This document shows, one piece after another, positions 33,016-41,993 of a stretch of 64,000 nt of DNA. The notes under the pieces are model-generated. The model was given only the letters and a program-made list of their open reading frames with translations. It was not told the DNA's origin and ran no database searches. Source of the stretch: CALDSL01 sp039810245 (GTDB lineage: Bacteria > Chloroflexota > Anaerolineae > Anaerolineales > Anaerolineaceae); assembly GCA_039810245.1 (NCBI GenBank), contig JBDHWQ010000014.1, forward strand, positions 29,572 to 93,571, given 5' to 3'. The position numbers and the translations under genes are program-made. Positions within the stretch are counted from its first letter, which is position 1, and each line of letters starts with the position of its first letter.

Positions 33016-34698
33016 CTACGGGCGCATGTACAGGTTGCTCTTGCTGCCGCCATCGTAACTCAGGCGCACATAGCCGCCGGTGCCATCCTGCACGTAAATA
33101 TCCAGGCTGCCATCCGGCCCCAGCACGTACATGAAGCGGGTGGCGTCGCGCAGCCAGTTGGGCCAGGTGGTATTGGCACCGGCCGGCGGATCGGTCTGCG
33201 GGATGGGGTAGATATTGTACGCCTCGTTCATCTTGCGCACATACACGCGCCAGCGCGTGCCATCATTGTTGGCAAACAGCAGCAGCGCGCCATCGCGCGA
33301 AAGGTGCGGCCAGCCTTCCTCACCGTCGAGGAACGTCAGGCGGTTGGCCGACGGCGCGGGGGGTGTGTTGGTAGGCGTGCGCGTGCGCGTCGGCGTGCGC
33401 GTGGGGGTCAGGCTGGTGGTGGGCGAGGGCGTCACGGTGGCTGTCTCGGTGACGGTAGGAGTCAGGGTAGCGGTTTCGGTATCGGTGGGCGTCGGCGTCA
33501 GCGTGGCGGTTTCGGTCTCGGTTGGCGTGGGTGTAGCGGTGATCTCCTGCGGCAGTGGTCCGGGCATGGGGCGCGCCAGCACGCCCGCGCCGTTGTAAGC
33601 CAGGCTGGGGCAGGCCGGCAGCGACCAGGCGGCAGTATAGGGGCTGACGGTGATCGAATAGACGTCGCTCTGCCCGCTGCTCACCTGCCCCTTGATGAAC
33701 ACGATTCGCGTGCTGTCGTTCGACCAATCCGGCTGGCGGTTATCCAGCGCATCATTGGTCAGGCGCTGCAGGCCGGTGCCATCCGGGCGCACGCGGAACA
33801 GGTCGGAGCCGGCGCCGTTCTCGTTGCGGAACACGATCCAGCCACCGTTGGGCGACCAGTTCGCCTCAGTATTGCGGCCCGCCGGCAGGCCGTTCAGCGG
33901 CACAGGGGCGCCCGCCGCGCCACCGTTGGTGTTCAGCTTGACACATTGCCAGTAAATCGTCGCGCCGTCGTCGTACAGCAGGCGCTGTCCGTCCGGCGAC
34001 CAGTCGTTGACGTGCAGGTTTGGCCCGCGCACCACCGGGATAGGCCCAGGGGTGGCGGTGCCGGTGTTGCGCGGCGTGGGGTACGGCGTGGAGCGGATCA
34101 TCCAGATGCCGGGGTTGGCTCCATCGTTCTGTGAATAGGCCACGTGTGGCGGGCGAGGGCTTTTGGCAATCTGCGTTTGGTAAGCCACGTAGGTGGCGGT
34201 GCCGCGCGGGCCGGGGGCCAGCGTAGCCGAAGTGCGCGGCGTGGCGGATGTGCCCAGCGGGCGACTGGTGTTGGTACGCACGAAGAAGATCGGCGGCTGG
34301 GGCGTGCTGGTGCGCGTGGTGAACGGGCGCACGAACCAGGTGGGCGTACCCAGCAGGTCTTCGCCACTATCGCCGCCTTCCCCACCTCCGCCGGTATCGG
34401 GGAAGAGGTCTTGGGTGGGGCCGACGATGTCGATGTCCGACGGTGTATGCTCGTAAGGCAGTTCTTCCAGCGTGGGCATCACGCTGACCGTGACGCTGGG
34501 TGATGGGCTGGGCGAAGGCGTAACCGTGCCGGTGAGGATTTCAGTGGGCGGGGGCGGCGGGGCGTTGCGGTCGGCCTGCGCGCGCCAGTACCACACGGCA
34601 AGGATCAGCAGCCCGGCCAGCACGACGGCAATCCACAGGACTTGCTCGCGCTTCCAACCGCGCATCACCTGGCGTAGGTTGTCTGGCAACTGATTCAT
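33016..34698 (-). CDS. Membrane-anchored PD40 beta-propeller protein with T/P-rich insert
   Basis: A 560-residue protein. A short cytoplasmic N-terminus is followed by one membrane helix (about 18-40, VLWIAVVLAGLLILAVWYW). An acidic/T/P-rich stalk leads to propeller blades with PD40 motifs (VNDWSPDGQRLLYDD, EANWSPNGGWIVFRN, QPDWSNDSTRIVFIK). A long TETETATLTPTPT-type tandem insert (about 375-435) splits the propeller, and two more blades follow it (WPHLSRDGALLLFAN). It is probably displayed outside the cell. The ligand is unknown. A TATAAT box lies at 34745-34740 upstream of the start. Confidence 0.8.
   Translation of the reverse strand: MNQLPDNLRQVMRGWKREQVLWIAVVLAGLLILAVWYWRAQADRNAPPPPPTEILTGTVTPSPSPSPSVTVSVMPTLEELPYEHTPSDIDIVGPTQDLFPDTGGGGEGGDSGEDLLGTPTWFVRPFTTRTSTPQPPIFFVRTNTSRPLGTSATPRTSATLAPGPRGTATYVAYQTQIAKSPRPPHVAYSQNDGANPGIWMIRSTPYPTPRNTGTATPGPIPVVRGPNLHVNDWSPDGQRLLYDDGATIYWQCVKLNTNGGAAGAPVPLNGLPAGRNTEANWSPNGGWIVFRNENGAGSDLFRVRPDGTGLQRLTNDALDNRQPDWSNDSTRIVFIKGQVSSGQSDVYSITVSPYTAAWSLPACPSLAYNGAGVLARPMPGPLPQEITATPTPTETETATLTPTPTDTETATLTPTVTETATVTPSPTTSLTPTRTPTRTRTPTNTPPAPSANRLTFLDGEEGWPHLSRDGALLLFANNDGTRWRVYVRKMNEAYNIYPIPQTDPPAGANTTWPNWLRDATRFMYVLGPDGSLDIYVQDGTGGYVRLSYDGGSKSNLYMRP
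33385..33540 (-). repeat. In-gene tandem repeat encoding TETETATLTPTPT-type sequence
   Basis: Degenerate short units encode alternating Thr, Pro, Glu/Asp and Ala in the PD40 protein. This kind of tract is prone to length change by slippage. Confidence 0.6.
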
Positions 34699-34785
34699 TC
34701 TGCCGCTCCGTTGGGGTAACCGGTTAGGTTTCAGTAATCATTATAACGCAGAAAGAGGGTCGAGCAAACAGCGGGAAAACGATGG

Positions 34786-34813
34786 TTGACATGCGGGGAA
34801 ATGCACCTACAAT
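34786..34813 (+). promoter_or_regulatory. Promoter of the MNT/HEPN pair
   Basis: TTGACA (34786-34791) and TACAAT (34808-34813) are 16 bases apart. The first start codon follows at 34831. Confidence 0.65.
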
Positions 34814-34830
34814 CACAATATAGGATCACT

Positions 34831-35121
34831 ATGGACCGGGAAACGATTTTTCAAATTCTCCGAGAAGCGGAAAATGAACTACGGCAGCGCGGCGTCGAAA
34901 CGATTGCTGTATTTGGTTCCTATGCGCGGGGCAATGCCACGAAAGACAGTGATCTCGATATTTTGGTCGCTTTTTCACGCCCGGTCGGGCTGTTTGATTT
35001 TGTTCGTTTGAAAATGTACCTGGAAGCGATAACGCAATGTCAGGTCGATCTGGTCACCCCAGATGCTATCCGGCCCGAAATGAGAGATCGCATTCTCGGA
35101 GAAGCAATTGATGTACGCTGA
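34831..35121 (+). CDS. MNT-type nucleotidyltransferase (antitoxin MntA-like)
   Basis: A 96-residue minimal nucleotidyltransferase from the ATG at 34831. The motif FGSYARGNATKDSDLDILV (residues 28-46) has the G-S and the D-x-D metal ligands (Asp41, Asp43) of the Pol-beta fold. In characterised HEPN/MNT modules the MntA partner AMPylates a tyrosine of the HepT toxin and neutralises it. The stop overlaps the HEPN gene by 11 bases. Both genes are visibly AT-richer than their neighbours and have a rare consensus-like promoter, so recent transfer is likely. Confidence 0.9.
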   Translation: MDRETIFQILREAENELRQRGVETIAVFGSYARGNATKDSDLDILVAFSRPVGLFDFVRLKMYLEAITQCQVDLVTPDAIRPEMRDRILGEAIDVR

Positions 35122-35467
35122 GTCAAAGGGACGGGATTGGAAAATCCGTGTACGCGATATTCTCGAATCCATTAAGAGGATTCAGGAGTATACAGCCGGC
35201 CTGACGCTGGAAAGTTTTCAAAATGATACTTTGCGTATCGATGCAGTGATCCGGAATCTTGAGATTATTGGTGAAGCAGCAAGCAGGATTCCGCAGGAAG
35301 TTCAAGAACGGTATCCGCATCTCGCCTGGTTGGAAATGCGTGGAATGCGAAATATGATCATCCATGAGTATTTCGGTGTGAGCATCCCGATTATCTGGCA
35401 AACGATTTCTGATGATTTGGGGCCGCTCGCTGAAGGGATGAAACACATCCTCGAAGAGCAGTCGTAA
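35111..35467 (+). CDS. HEPN-domain RNase toxin (HepT-like, DUF86)
   Basis: A 118-residue all-helical protein from the ATG at 35111. The catalytic R-x4-H motif is RNMIIH (Arg80, His85), followed by EYFGV, where the tyrosine at 87 is the usual AMPylation target (R-x4-H-x-Y). The helix RIDAVIRNLEIIGEAA is typical of DUF86. It would act as an RNA-cleaving toxin kept silent by the preceding MNT protein. Such pairs stabilise genomic islands or act in phage defence. Confidence 0.9.
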   Translation: MYAESKGRDWKIRVRDILESIKRIQEYTAGLTLESFQNDTLRIDAVIRNLEIIGEAASRIPQEVQERYPHLAWLEMRGMRNMIIHEYFGVSIPIIWQTISDDLGPLAEGMKHILEEQS

Positions 35468-35593
35468 ACGATCCTACGTTCAAAATTCGTGATTTGCATT
35501 CATCGCAATCAGCGCAACTGCCAGAACCAACCTGACCACTGCGAATATCCTCTAAAAATATTTAGGGACTCGTGATTCGGCTTTTCCGGATGG

Positions 35594-35599
35594 TATACT
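35594..35599 (+). promoter_or_regulatory. -10 box (TATACT) of the ABC-F gene, leaderless arrangement
   Basis: TATACT ends 7 bases before the ATG at 35607 and no Shine-Dalgarno is present. This is the same geometry as at 8543, 46694 and 48997. Confidence 0.5.
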
Positions 35600-35606
35600 T
35601 CGCTGC

Positions 35607-37523
35607 ATGACTCTGCTCAGCGCCACCGACCTGGCCAAATCTTATGGCCCAAACGACATCTTCAGCGGCATCTCGCTCAGCATCGCGCGCGGGGCGCGCG
35701 TGGGGCTGGTGGGGCCCAACGGCGTGGGCAAAACCACCCTGCTGCGCGTGCTGATCGGCCAGGAAGAGCCATCCGGCGGCGAGGTGCAGCGCGCGCGCGG
35801 GCTGCGCACCGGCTACCTGCCTCAGGAAGCCGCCTTCGATGCCGCCGGCAGCCTGTGGGATGCTTGCGCCGAGGCGTTTGCCGGCCTGGCCGCGCGCCAG
35901 GCTGAGCTGGCGCGCCTGGAAACACAGATGAGCCACGCCGGCGGCGAGCTGGACCCGGCGCTGCTGGATGCTTACGGCCGCCAGCAGCACGAATTCGAGC
36001 TGCTGGGCGGCTATACCTATGAAACCCGCATCCGCCAGGCGCTCACCGGCCTGGGCTTCGATACTGCCGACTTCGCCCGCCCGGTGAACCAGCTTTCGGG
36101 CGGGCAGCGCACCCGCGCCCTGCTGGCCCGGCTGCTGCTCTCCGCCCCCGACCTGCTGCTGCTGGACGAGCCCACCAACCACCTGGATATCGCCGCGGTG
36201 GAGTGGCTGGAAGCTTACCTGCGCGATTGGGACGGCGCGGTGCTGATCGTCAGCCACGACCGCTATTTCCTCGATCAGGTGGCCACCAGCATCTGGGAGA
36301 TGACACCCGGCATCGAAACCTACCACGGCAACTACAGCGCCTACCTGAGCCAGCGCGCCGAGCGCTACCAGCGCCGCCTGGAAGAGTACCAGGCCCAAAC
36401 TGCTTTCATCGAGAAGGAAGAAGAATTTATCCGCCGCAACCTGGCCGGGCAGAACACGCGCCAGGCACAGGGCCGTCGCAAGCGGCTGGAGCGCCTGCTG
36501 GAAGAGGCGCGCCTGACGCCTCCCACCGAGCAGCGCCGCCTGCATCTCAGCCTGACCCCCGCCGCGCGTTCCGGCGACCTGGTACTGGTGACCGGCGCGC
36601 TGAGCGTGGGCTACGCCGACGAAGGCCGCCCCTTATTTTTCGTGCCCGACCTGGTGCTGCGCCGCGGCGAGTGCGCCGCCATCATCGGCCCCAACGGCGC
36701 GGGCAAGACCACCTTCCTCAAGACCATCCTTGGCCAGCTCGCGCCGCTGGGCGGCGAAGCCACGCTGGGCGCCAGCCTGCATATCGGCTACTTTGCCCAG
36801 GCGCACGAAGGCCTGCACCCCGATTGGACCCTGCTGGATGAAATCCAGGCCGCCGCGCCTTCCATGCGCCCCGGCGATATCCGCTCGTACCTGGCCAAAT
36901 TCCTGTTCAGCGGCGACGACGTATATAAGGAAGTGCGCATGCTTTCGGGCGGTGAACGCGGGCGTCTGGCGCTGGCCGTGCTGGCGCTCAGCGGTGCCAA
37001 CCTGCTGCTGCTGGATGAGCCCACCAACCACCTCGACCTGCCCTCGCAAGAAGTGCTGCAATCCATCCTGGCGGCGTTTCATGGAACGATCCTGCTGGTG
37101 TCGCACGACCGCTACCTGATCGACGCGCTGGCCACGCAGGTGTGGGAAGTGGAGCCGGATGCGCAAAAGCTGCGCGTATTCGACGGCACGTACAGCGAAT
37201 ACCGCGCCGCGCGCCAGGCCGAACAGGCCGCCGAAGCCGCCGCGGCCACGCCGGCGGAAAAGCAGCCCGCCGCCTCCAGCCCCCGGGCAGCCGGCTTGAG
37301 CAAAGAAGAGCAGCGCCGCCGCCAGCAGCGTCTGTCGGCGCTGGAAGCCGAAATCACCACCCTGGAAAATCAGCTCGCCGGGCTGTCACGCCAGCTCGAA
37401 AACCCGCCCAACGACCCCGGCCGGGTGCAGGAGCTGGGTCAGGAATACCTGCGCGTGCAGCACGAGCTCGAAGATCGCCTGGAACGCTGGGCCACACTTT
37501 CCGAAGAAATTTTGCAAGCCTGA
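35607..37523 (+). CDS. ABC-F family ATPase
   Basis: A 638-residue protein with two ABC cassettes and no membrane segment. The first Walker A is GPNGVGKT (36-43) with signature NQLSGGQRTRAL and Walker B LLLLDEPTNHLD. The second has GPNGAGKT, LSGGERGRLAL and LLLDEPTNHLD. The linker between them is charged and helical (YQRRLEEYQAQTAFIEKEEE), and a C-terminal coiled coil (about 560-638) follows an alanine-rich hinge. These are the features of ribosome-associated ABC-F factors such as Uup/EttA. Whether it protects against an antibiotic cannot be told. The MFS gene follows closely. Confidence 0.93.
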   Translation: MTLLSATDLAKSYGPNDIFSGISLSIARGARVGLVGPNGVGKTTLLRVLIGQEEPSGGEVQRARGLRTGYLPQEAAFDAAGSLWDACAEAFAGLAARQAELARLETQMSHAGGELDPALLDAYGRQQHEFELLGGYTYETRIRQALTGLGFDTADFARPVNQLSGGQRTRALLARLLLSAPDLLLLDEPTNHLDIAAVEWLEAYLRDWDGAVLIVSHDRYFLDQVATSIWEMTPGIETYHGNYSAYLSQRAERYQRRLEEYQAQTAFIEKEEEFIRRNLAGQNTRQAQGRRKRLERLLEEARLTPPTEQRRLHLSLTPAARSGDLVLVTGALSVGYADEGRPLFFVPDLVLRRGECAAIIGPNGAGKTTFLKTILGQLAPLGGEATLGASLHIGYFAQAHEGLHPDWTLLDEIQAAAPSMRPGDIRSYLAKFLFSGDDVYKEVRMLSGGERGRLALAVLALSGANLLLLDEPTNHLDLPSQEVLQSILAAFHGTILLVSHDRYLIDALATQVWEVEPDAQKLRVFDGTYSEYRAARQAEQAAEAAAATPAEKQPAASSPRAAGLSKEEQRRRQQRLSALEAEITTLENQLAGLSRQLENPPNDPGRVQELGQEYLRVQHELEDRLERWATLSEEILQA

Positions 37524-37596
37524 GGTACACCCACTGAACACCACCGCAGCAGCCCTCCGCCGTTACCCGCGCCAGTTCTGGTATCTCATCTCCGGC

Positions 37597-38739
37597 ATGC
37601 TGCTCAGCACCACCGGCATGGGCATGATCTGGCCTTTCCTCACCATCTACATGCGCCAGACGCTGGGCGTGCCGCTCACCACCATCACCGCGCTGCTGAT
37701 GCTCGACTCGATCATGTCAGTGCTTGCAACATTCGCCGCCGGCCCAATCGCCGACCGCTTTGGCCGCAAATGGGTGATGGTCATCAGCCTGGCGATGATC
37801 GGGGTGGTGTATTTGAGCATGAGTACAGCCGCGTCGCTGGGGGTGTTCGCGGTGTTGATGGGGCTGCGCGGGGTGTTTATGCCGCTGTATCGCATTGGCG
37901 CAGACGCCATGGTGGCGGATATGATCCCTGAAGAAGACCGCATGGACGCCTACTCGATCTCGCGCACAATCAATAACGTGGGCGTGGCGCTGGGCCCCAC
38001 CGCGGGCGGGTTTGTGGCCGCGTCTTCATATACCGCGGCGTTCTTCATCGCCGCCATCTGCCTGGCGGCGTTCAGCCTGTTTATCGCCATTGCGATGCGC
38101 GAGACCATGCCCGATGAAGTGCGCCAGCACCCGGCCGAGCTGCGCGGCAACGTTTACAGCGAGGTGGTGCGCGACCGGTTGTTCCTGTCCTTTGTTGGCA
38201 GCTTCACCCTGGTGAGCATGGGCTCATCGATGGTCTTTGTGCTGCTGACGGCATATATGAAAGAAAGCTACGGCATCCCCGAGCGTTTCAGTGGCTTTGT
38301 GATGGCGGTCAATGCGCTGATGGTGATCTTCTTCCAATATGCGGTTTCGCGCGCCAGCCGGCGGCACCCGCCGCTGCGCGCCATGGTGGTGGGCGCGCTG
38401 CTGTACGCCGCGGGCATCGGCGGCATAGCCATCAGCCGCGCCTTCCCGCATTTCGCCATCAGCATGGCGGTGATGACCCTGGGCGAGCTGGTGCTGGTGC
38501 CCACCTCGACCACGTTTACCGCCAACCTTGCCCCGGCGCGGCTGCGCGGACGCTACATGTCGTTCTACAACCTGGGCTGGGGCATCAGCCACGGCTTTGG
38601 CCCGGTGGTGGGCGGGGTGCTCAACGATTCGATCGCCCCGGTGGCCACCTGGTGGGGCGGCATGGCCTGGGCACTGGTCGGCGCGGCCATGTTCGTGCTC
38701 ATCCGCCGCCGCCAGCGCCTGCGTGAAGCAGTGGTATGA
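37597..38739 (+). CDS. Major facilitator superfamily transporter
   Basis: About 380 residues from the ATG at 37597. The open frame extends upstream with in-phase family-like sequence (RYPRQFWYLISG), so a non-ATG start near 37534 (CTG), just after the ABC-F stop, is plausible and would complete helix 1. Eleven to twelve membrane helices are visible, with the MFS loop motif GPIADRFGRKWVM after helix 2. It belongs to the drug-exporter-like families. The substrate is unknown. The short spacing suggests co-transcription with the ABC-F gene. Confidence 0.85.
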   Translation: MLLSTTGMGMIWPFLTIYMRQTLGVPLTTITALLMLDSIMSVLATFAAGPIADRFGRKWVMVISLAMIGVVYLSMSTAASLGVFAVLMGLRGVFMPLYRIGADAMVADMIPEEDRMDAYSISRTINNVGVALGPTAGGFVAASSYTAAFFIAAICLAAFSLFIAIAMRETMPDEVRQHPAELRGNVYSEVVRDRLFLSFVGSFTLVSMGSSMVFVLLTAYMKESYGIPERFSGFVMAVNALMVIFFQYAVSRASRRHPPLRAMVVGALLYAAGIGGIAISRAFPHFAISMAVMTLGELVLVPTSTTFTANLAPARLRGRYMSFYNLGWGISHGFGPVVGGVLNDSIAPVATWWGGMAWALVGAAMFVLIRRRQRLREAVV

Positions 38740-38784
38740 TGGGGGAAGTAAGTTCTGGTTAAATCTGCAAAGGCTTCTGCTGGC

Positions 38785-38925
38785 TTTCTTTCACCCCCAG
38801 CCCTACACGGGCGTCCCCCCAAAACAAAATACGGTTTTTTTGGGGGAGGATAAGGCTTTCTCTCCCCCAAAAGGTAGAACACTTTTGGGGGAGCGGGAGG
38901 GGGTGGGAGCCAGCCAAAAAAACCA
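38785..38925. repeat. Degenerate intergenic repeat block, C/G-run type
   Basis: This fills most of the 208-base gap before the nitroreductase. Runs of C (CCCCCAGCCC, CCCCCCAAAA) are answered by runs of G (TTTTGGGGGAG, twice), and it ends with GGTGGGAGCCAGCC, which echoes the start of the block at 2692. No coding potential was seen. Confidence 0.45.
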
Positions 38926-38947
38926 TCTCTCCTTAAAGGACTCCCCC

Positions 38948-39706
38948 ATGCCCACACCCGCCATTGATGCCATGCTCCAGCGCCGCTCGGTGCGCAAATA
39001 CACCGCCGAGCAGCCGTCCGACGAAACCATTCAGGCCATCGTGCGCGCCGGGCAGCAGGCGCCGTTCGCCTCGCAGCTCTACAGCGTGATCCTCTCGCGC
39101 AAGCGCAAAAACCCGTTTGGCGCGCCGCTGCTGTTCACCATCCTGGTAGACCTGTACAAGCTGGAGCGCTTTATGGCCATCCGCGGCTGGGACGTGGTGA
39201 CCAACGACCTGTCACTGCTGTTCTTTGGCATCCAGGACGCGGCCTACATGGCCGAAAACATGGTCATGGCCGCCGAAGAGCTGGGCCTGGGCTCGTGCTT
39301 CCTGGGCGCGGCCCCGTTCCAGGCCGCGCGCATCGCCAAACAATATAAACTGCCGCCGCGCGTACTGCCCATCGTGCAATTGGTGATGGGCTACCCGGCC
39401 GAGAATTACCCGCCGCGCCCGCGCTACCCGCTGTGGTTCACCCTGTTCGAAGACGAATACCCGCAGTTCACCGACGAGCAGGTGGCCGAAGCCATGCAGG
39501 TGATGGACGAGGGCTACCTGGCGCAGGGCTACTACCGCAAGCAAAAGATCATGATCAAGCTGGAAGGCGAGCGCGCCGAAAGCTACACCCACGACAACTA
39601 CTCGTGGACCGAGCACATCTCGCGCAAGTGGGGGCAGTGGTATCCCTCATCCGCCGAGCTGGTCGCGCAGCTCAAAGAGCGCGGGTTCGAAATATTTCCA
39701 ACATAA
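38948..39706 (+). CDS. Nitroreductase-family flavoprotein
   Basis: A 252-residue protein from the ATG at 38948. The N-terminus AMLQRRSVRKYTAEQPSDET carries the FMN-phosphate-binding RRSVRKY motif. AAEELGLGSCFLGA and the dimer-interface helices follow, and the later VLPIVQLVMGYPAE is typical of NAD(P)H-dependent nitroreductases. It uses FMN to reduce nitro groups, quinones or similar acceptors. The C-terminal 60 residues are longer than in small nitroreductases. Its stop codon lies inside the long palindrome that follows. Confidence 0.9.
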   Translation: MPTPAIDAMLQRRSVRKYTAEQPSDETIQAIVRAGQQAPFASQLYSVILSRKRKNPFGAPLLFTILVDLYKLERFMAIRGWDVVTNDLSLLFFGIQDAAYMAENMVMAAEELGLGSCFLGAAPFQAARIAKQYKLPPRVLPIVQLVMGYPAENYPPRPRYPLWFTLFEDEYPQFTDEQVAEAMQVMDEGYLAQGYYRKQKIMIKLEGERAESYTHDNYSWTEHISRKWGQWYPSSAELVAQLKERGFEIFPT

Positions 39707-39748
39707 TGATGTTTTGCCCACCCTGAGGGTGGGCAAAACATCATTATG
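39702..39748. terminator. Perfect 23-base palindrome between convergent genes
   Basis: The arms 39702-39724 and 39726-39748 are exact complements around a single G. It begins inside the last codons of the nitroreductase gene and ends 6 bases before the MFS stop on the other strand. The A/T outer part gives a weak U-tract. Confidence 0.72.
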
Positions 39749-39754
39749 AAAAAT

Positions 39755-40990
39755 TTATACCGGCCGGGGCTCGTCGCCCTGGTAGCGGATGAGCTGCGGC
39801 CAGCGCGCGCTGACCGCCGCCACCGCGGCGATGCAGCCCACGCCGCCCAGTATGATGGCCGCCTGCGGGCCAAAGAGCTGTGCCGCGAGGCCCGATTCGA
39901 TCTCACCCAACTGCGGGCCACCCTGGAAGAACATCTGCAAGATGCCCACCATGCGCCCGCGCAGGTGGTCGGGCGTCATCAATTGGCGGATGGTGTTGCG
40001 CAGGATAGTGCTGATCGAATCGCTGGCGCCCAGCAGCCCCAGCGCCAGCGCCGCCATCCAGAAGGTGCGCGAGAAACCCAGCATCATCGTCGCCATGCCA
40101 TAGGCCACTACCGCCGTCACCAGCAGGCGGCCCTGCCGGCGCACGTGGCTGCGCTGCGAGAATACCAGCCCCACCAGCACCGCGCCAATCGACTCGGCCG
40201 AGAGCAGCCAGCCGTAGGCCACTTCGTTCAGGCCGAGGATGTCGCGCGCCAGGAAGGGCATCAGCGTGTTGGCCGAGGAGAAGAACGTGGCCGTGAAGTC
40301 CAGCAGCATACTGGACAGGATGATCGGTTGGCTGATAATAAAGCGCGCGCCCTCGCGGATTGATTCCAGGCTGTAGCGCACGTCCATTTTGACCTTGCGC
40401 GCTTCCTGCTCCACCGGGCCCATCAGCACCAGCGCGGCGATCACCGCCAGGAACGAAACGGCGTTGAACCAGTAGGTGAAGTGCTGCCCCAATGTGGCGA
40501 TCACCACGCCGCTCAGCGCCGGGCCAACGATGGCGCCGGTATTCGAGGCGATGGATTGCAGCGAAAACGCGCTGGGGAAGACTTCGCGCGGCACCAGGTT
40601 GGGCACCAGCGACTGGCGCGCCGGCGCGTCAAATGACACCGCCGCGGCCTGGATGGCGGTGAGCAGGTAGATGTGCCAGATACGGATTACGCCCAGGTAG
40701 GTGAGCAGCCCCAGCAGGGTGGCCGTGCCCAGCATGGTGAACTGGGTGAAAAACAGGATGCGCCGGCGGTTGAATGTATCCGCCACCACGCCGCCAAAGG
40801 GAGCCAGCAGGAAGATCGGCAGCACGCGCGCCAGCCCGATTCCGCTGACCACTAACGGCTGATCGCTCAGCGTGCGCAGATGCCACAGCAACGCGGCCAC
40901 CTGCATTTGCGTGCCGGCGATGGAGATGAGCAGGCCAAACCAGAGCAAAGAGAAGCGGCGGTAGCGCAGGGCAGGCGGGATGTGCGGCAT
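39755..40990 (-). CDS. MFS transporter (MFS_3/EntS-like)
   Basis: A 411-residue protein with 12 likely membrane helices. It has the loop motif GGVVADTFNRRRILFFTQ after helix 2, FDAPARQSLVPNLVPREVFPSAFSLQSI after helix 4 (the signature of the MFS_3 group, which includes the enterobactin exporter EntS), and a charged central loop (VEQEARKVKMDVRYSLESIREG). It is probably an exporter of a small molecule that cannot be named. An AGGAAC ribosome-binding site and a TATAAT (41036-41031) precede it. Confidence 0.88.
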   Translation of the reverse strand: MPHIPPALRYRRFSLLWFGLLISIAGTQMQVAALLWHLRTLSDQPLVVSGIGLARVLPIFLLAPFGGVVADTFNRRRILFFTQFTMLGTATLLGLLTYLGVIRIWHIYLLTAIQAAAVSFDAPARQSLVPNLVPREVFPSAFSLQSIASNTGAIVGPALSGVVIATLGQHFTYWFNAVSFLAVIAALVLMGPVEQEARKVKMDVRYSLESIREGARFIISQPIILSSMLLDFTATFFSSANTLMPFLARDILGLNEVAYGWLLSAESIGAVLVGLVFSQRSHVRRQGRLLVTAVVAYGMATMMLGFSRTFWMAALALGLLGASDSISTILRNTIRQLMTPDHLRGRMVGILQMFFQGGPQLGEIESGLAAQLFGPQAAIILGGVGCIAAVAAVSARWPQLIRYQGDEPRPV

Positions 40991-41090
40991 GGGAGTTCCT
41001 GGGGCGGGGTTTTACGTTCTACGAAGTCGGATTATACCCCAGGGATGCGCATCGTCCGGGAGTCTTGCGTGACCGGTTGGTACTTTCGGT

Positions 41091-41134
41091 AGGGGCAGGC
41101 GGTGGGTGCTGCGCAGCACCCACCGCCCGCCCCT
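41091..41134. terminator. 44-base palindrome after nadE
   Basis: The arms 41091-41112 and 41113-41134 are complementary except at one position, with no loop bases. It lies 18 bases after the nadE stop on the minus strand, between nadE and the divergently placed MFS gene. No U-run is present. Confidence 0.6.
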
Positions 41135-41152
41135 GCGAAACCAGATGAGGCC

Positions 41153-41974
41153 CTATGTACCCCAATCGCGCAGATAGAGGAAATCGTAACCGATGGTGCG
41201 GTTGCTGAGTTTGGCGATCAGCGGCATCACGCGCTTGAAATGGTTGCGGCGCACGCGCTCCACCACCGCGCGCACAAACTTCTCACCGTACCCGGCCTCG
41301 ATGCACTCATCCGGCGTGTAGCGCTCATCCACCAGCAGGAACAGAAGCTGGTCCACCTGCTCATAGGTAAAGCCCAGCTCGCCTTCATCGGTCTGCCCCA
41401 CCCACAGGTCGGCCGAAGGCGGCTTGGCAATGATCACTTCGGGCACGCCCATGGCCGCCGATAGCTGGCGGATCTGCGTCTTGTACAGGTCTCCCAGCGG
41501 GTTGAGCGCGCTGGCGGAATCGCCGTACAGCGTGCTGTAGCCCAACAGGATCTCGGTCTTATTGCCCGTGCCCACCACCAGCGACTGCGTGGCGCTGGAC
41601 TGATCGAACAGCACGATCATGCGCTCGCGCGCCATCACGTTTCCGCGCCGGGTGGGGGTCATATCCGCGAAGCGCTCGAACAACGGCTCCACCATCGGGG
41701 TGATCTCCACCGTCAGCGACTGCACCCCGGTGGCATCGATCACGAGCTGGGCGTGCTCCAGCGATTCCGGAGAAGAGGTGCGGTAGGGCATACGCACGGC
41801 CAGCACATTCTCGGGTCCCAGGGCTTCCGCCGCCAGGAAACACGCCAGCGCAGAGTCGAGCCCGCCGGAAAGCCCCAGCACCGCGCGCCGGAAACCGGTG
41901 CGCTGAATTTCGGTGCGCAGGAAGGTGGTGAGTACTTTGCGCACGACTTCGGGATGGATGGAAAGATCGACCAT
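41153..41974 (-). CDS. nadE: NAD synthetase, synthetase subunit
   Basis: A 273-residue protein from the ATG at 41974, with GAGGAAG just before it (an ATG at 41986 is possible). The PP-loop is LGLSGGLDSALACFLA, and the family stretches SLVVGTGNKTEILLGYSTLYGD and KPPSADLWVGQTDEGELGFTY bind NaAD and ATP. It makes NAD from nicotinate adenine dinucleotide. The glutaminase domain that is fused in many NadE proteins is instead the adjacent upstream gene. The pair therefore probably works as a two-subunit glutamine-dependent synthetase. Confidence 0.93.
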   Translation of the reverse strand: MVDLSIHPEVVRKVLTTFLRTEIQRTGFRRAVLGLSGGLDSALACFLAAEALGPENVLAVRMPYRTSSPESLEHAQLVIDATGVQSLTVEITPMVEPLFERFADMTPTRRGNVMARERMIVLFDQSSATQSLVVGTGNKTEILLGYSTLYGDSASALNPLGDLYKTQIRQLSAAMGVPEVIIAKPPSADLWVGQTDEGELGFTYEQVDQLLFLLVDERYTPDECIEAGYGEKFVRAVVERVRRNHFKRVMPLIAKLSNRTIGYDFLYLRDWGT

Positions 41975-41993
41975 GCTTCCTCGCATTCTGTCC

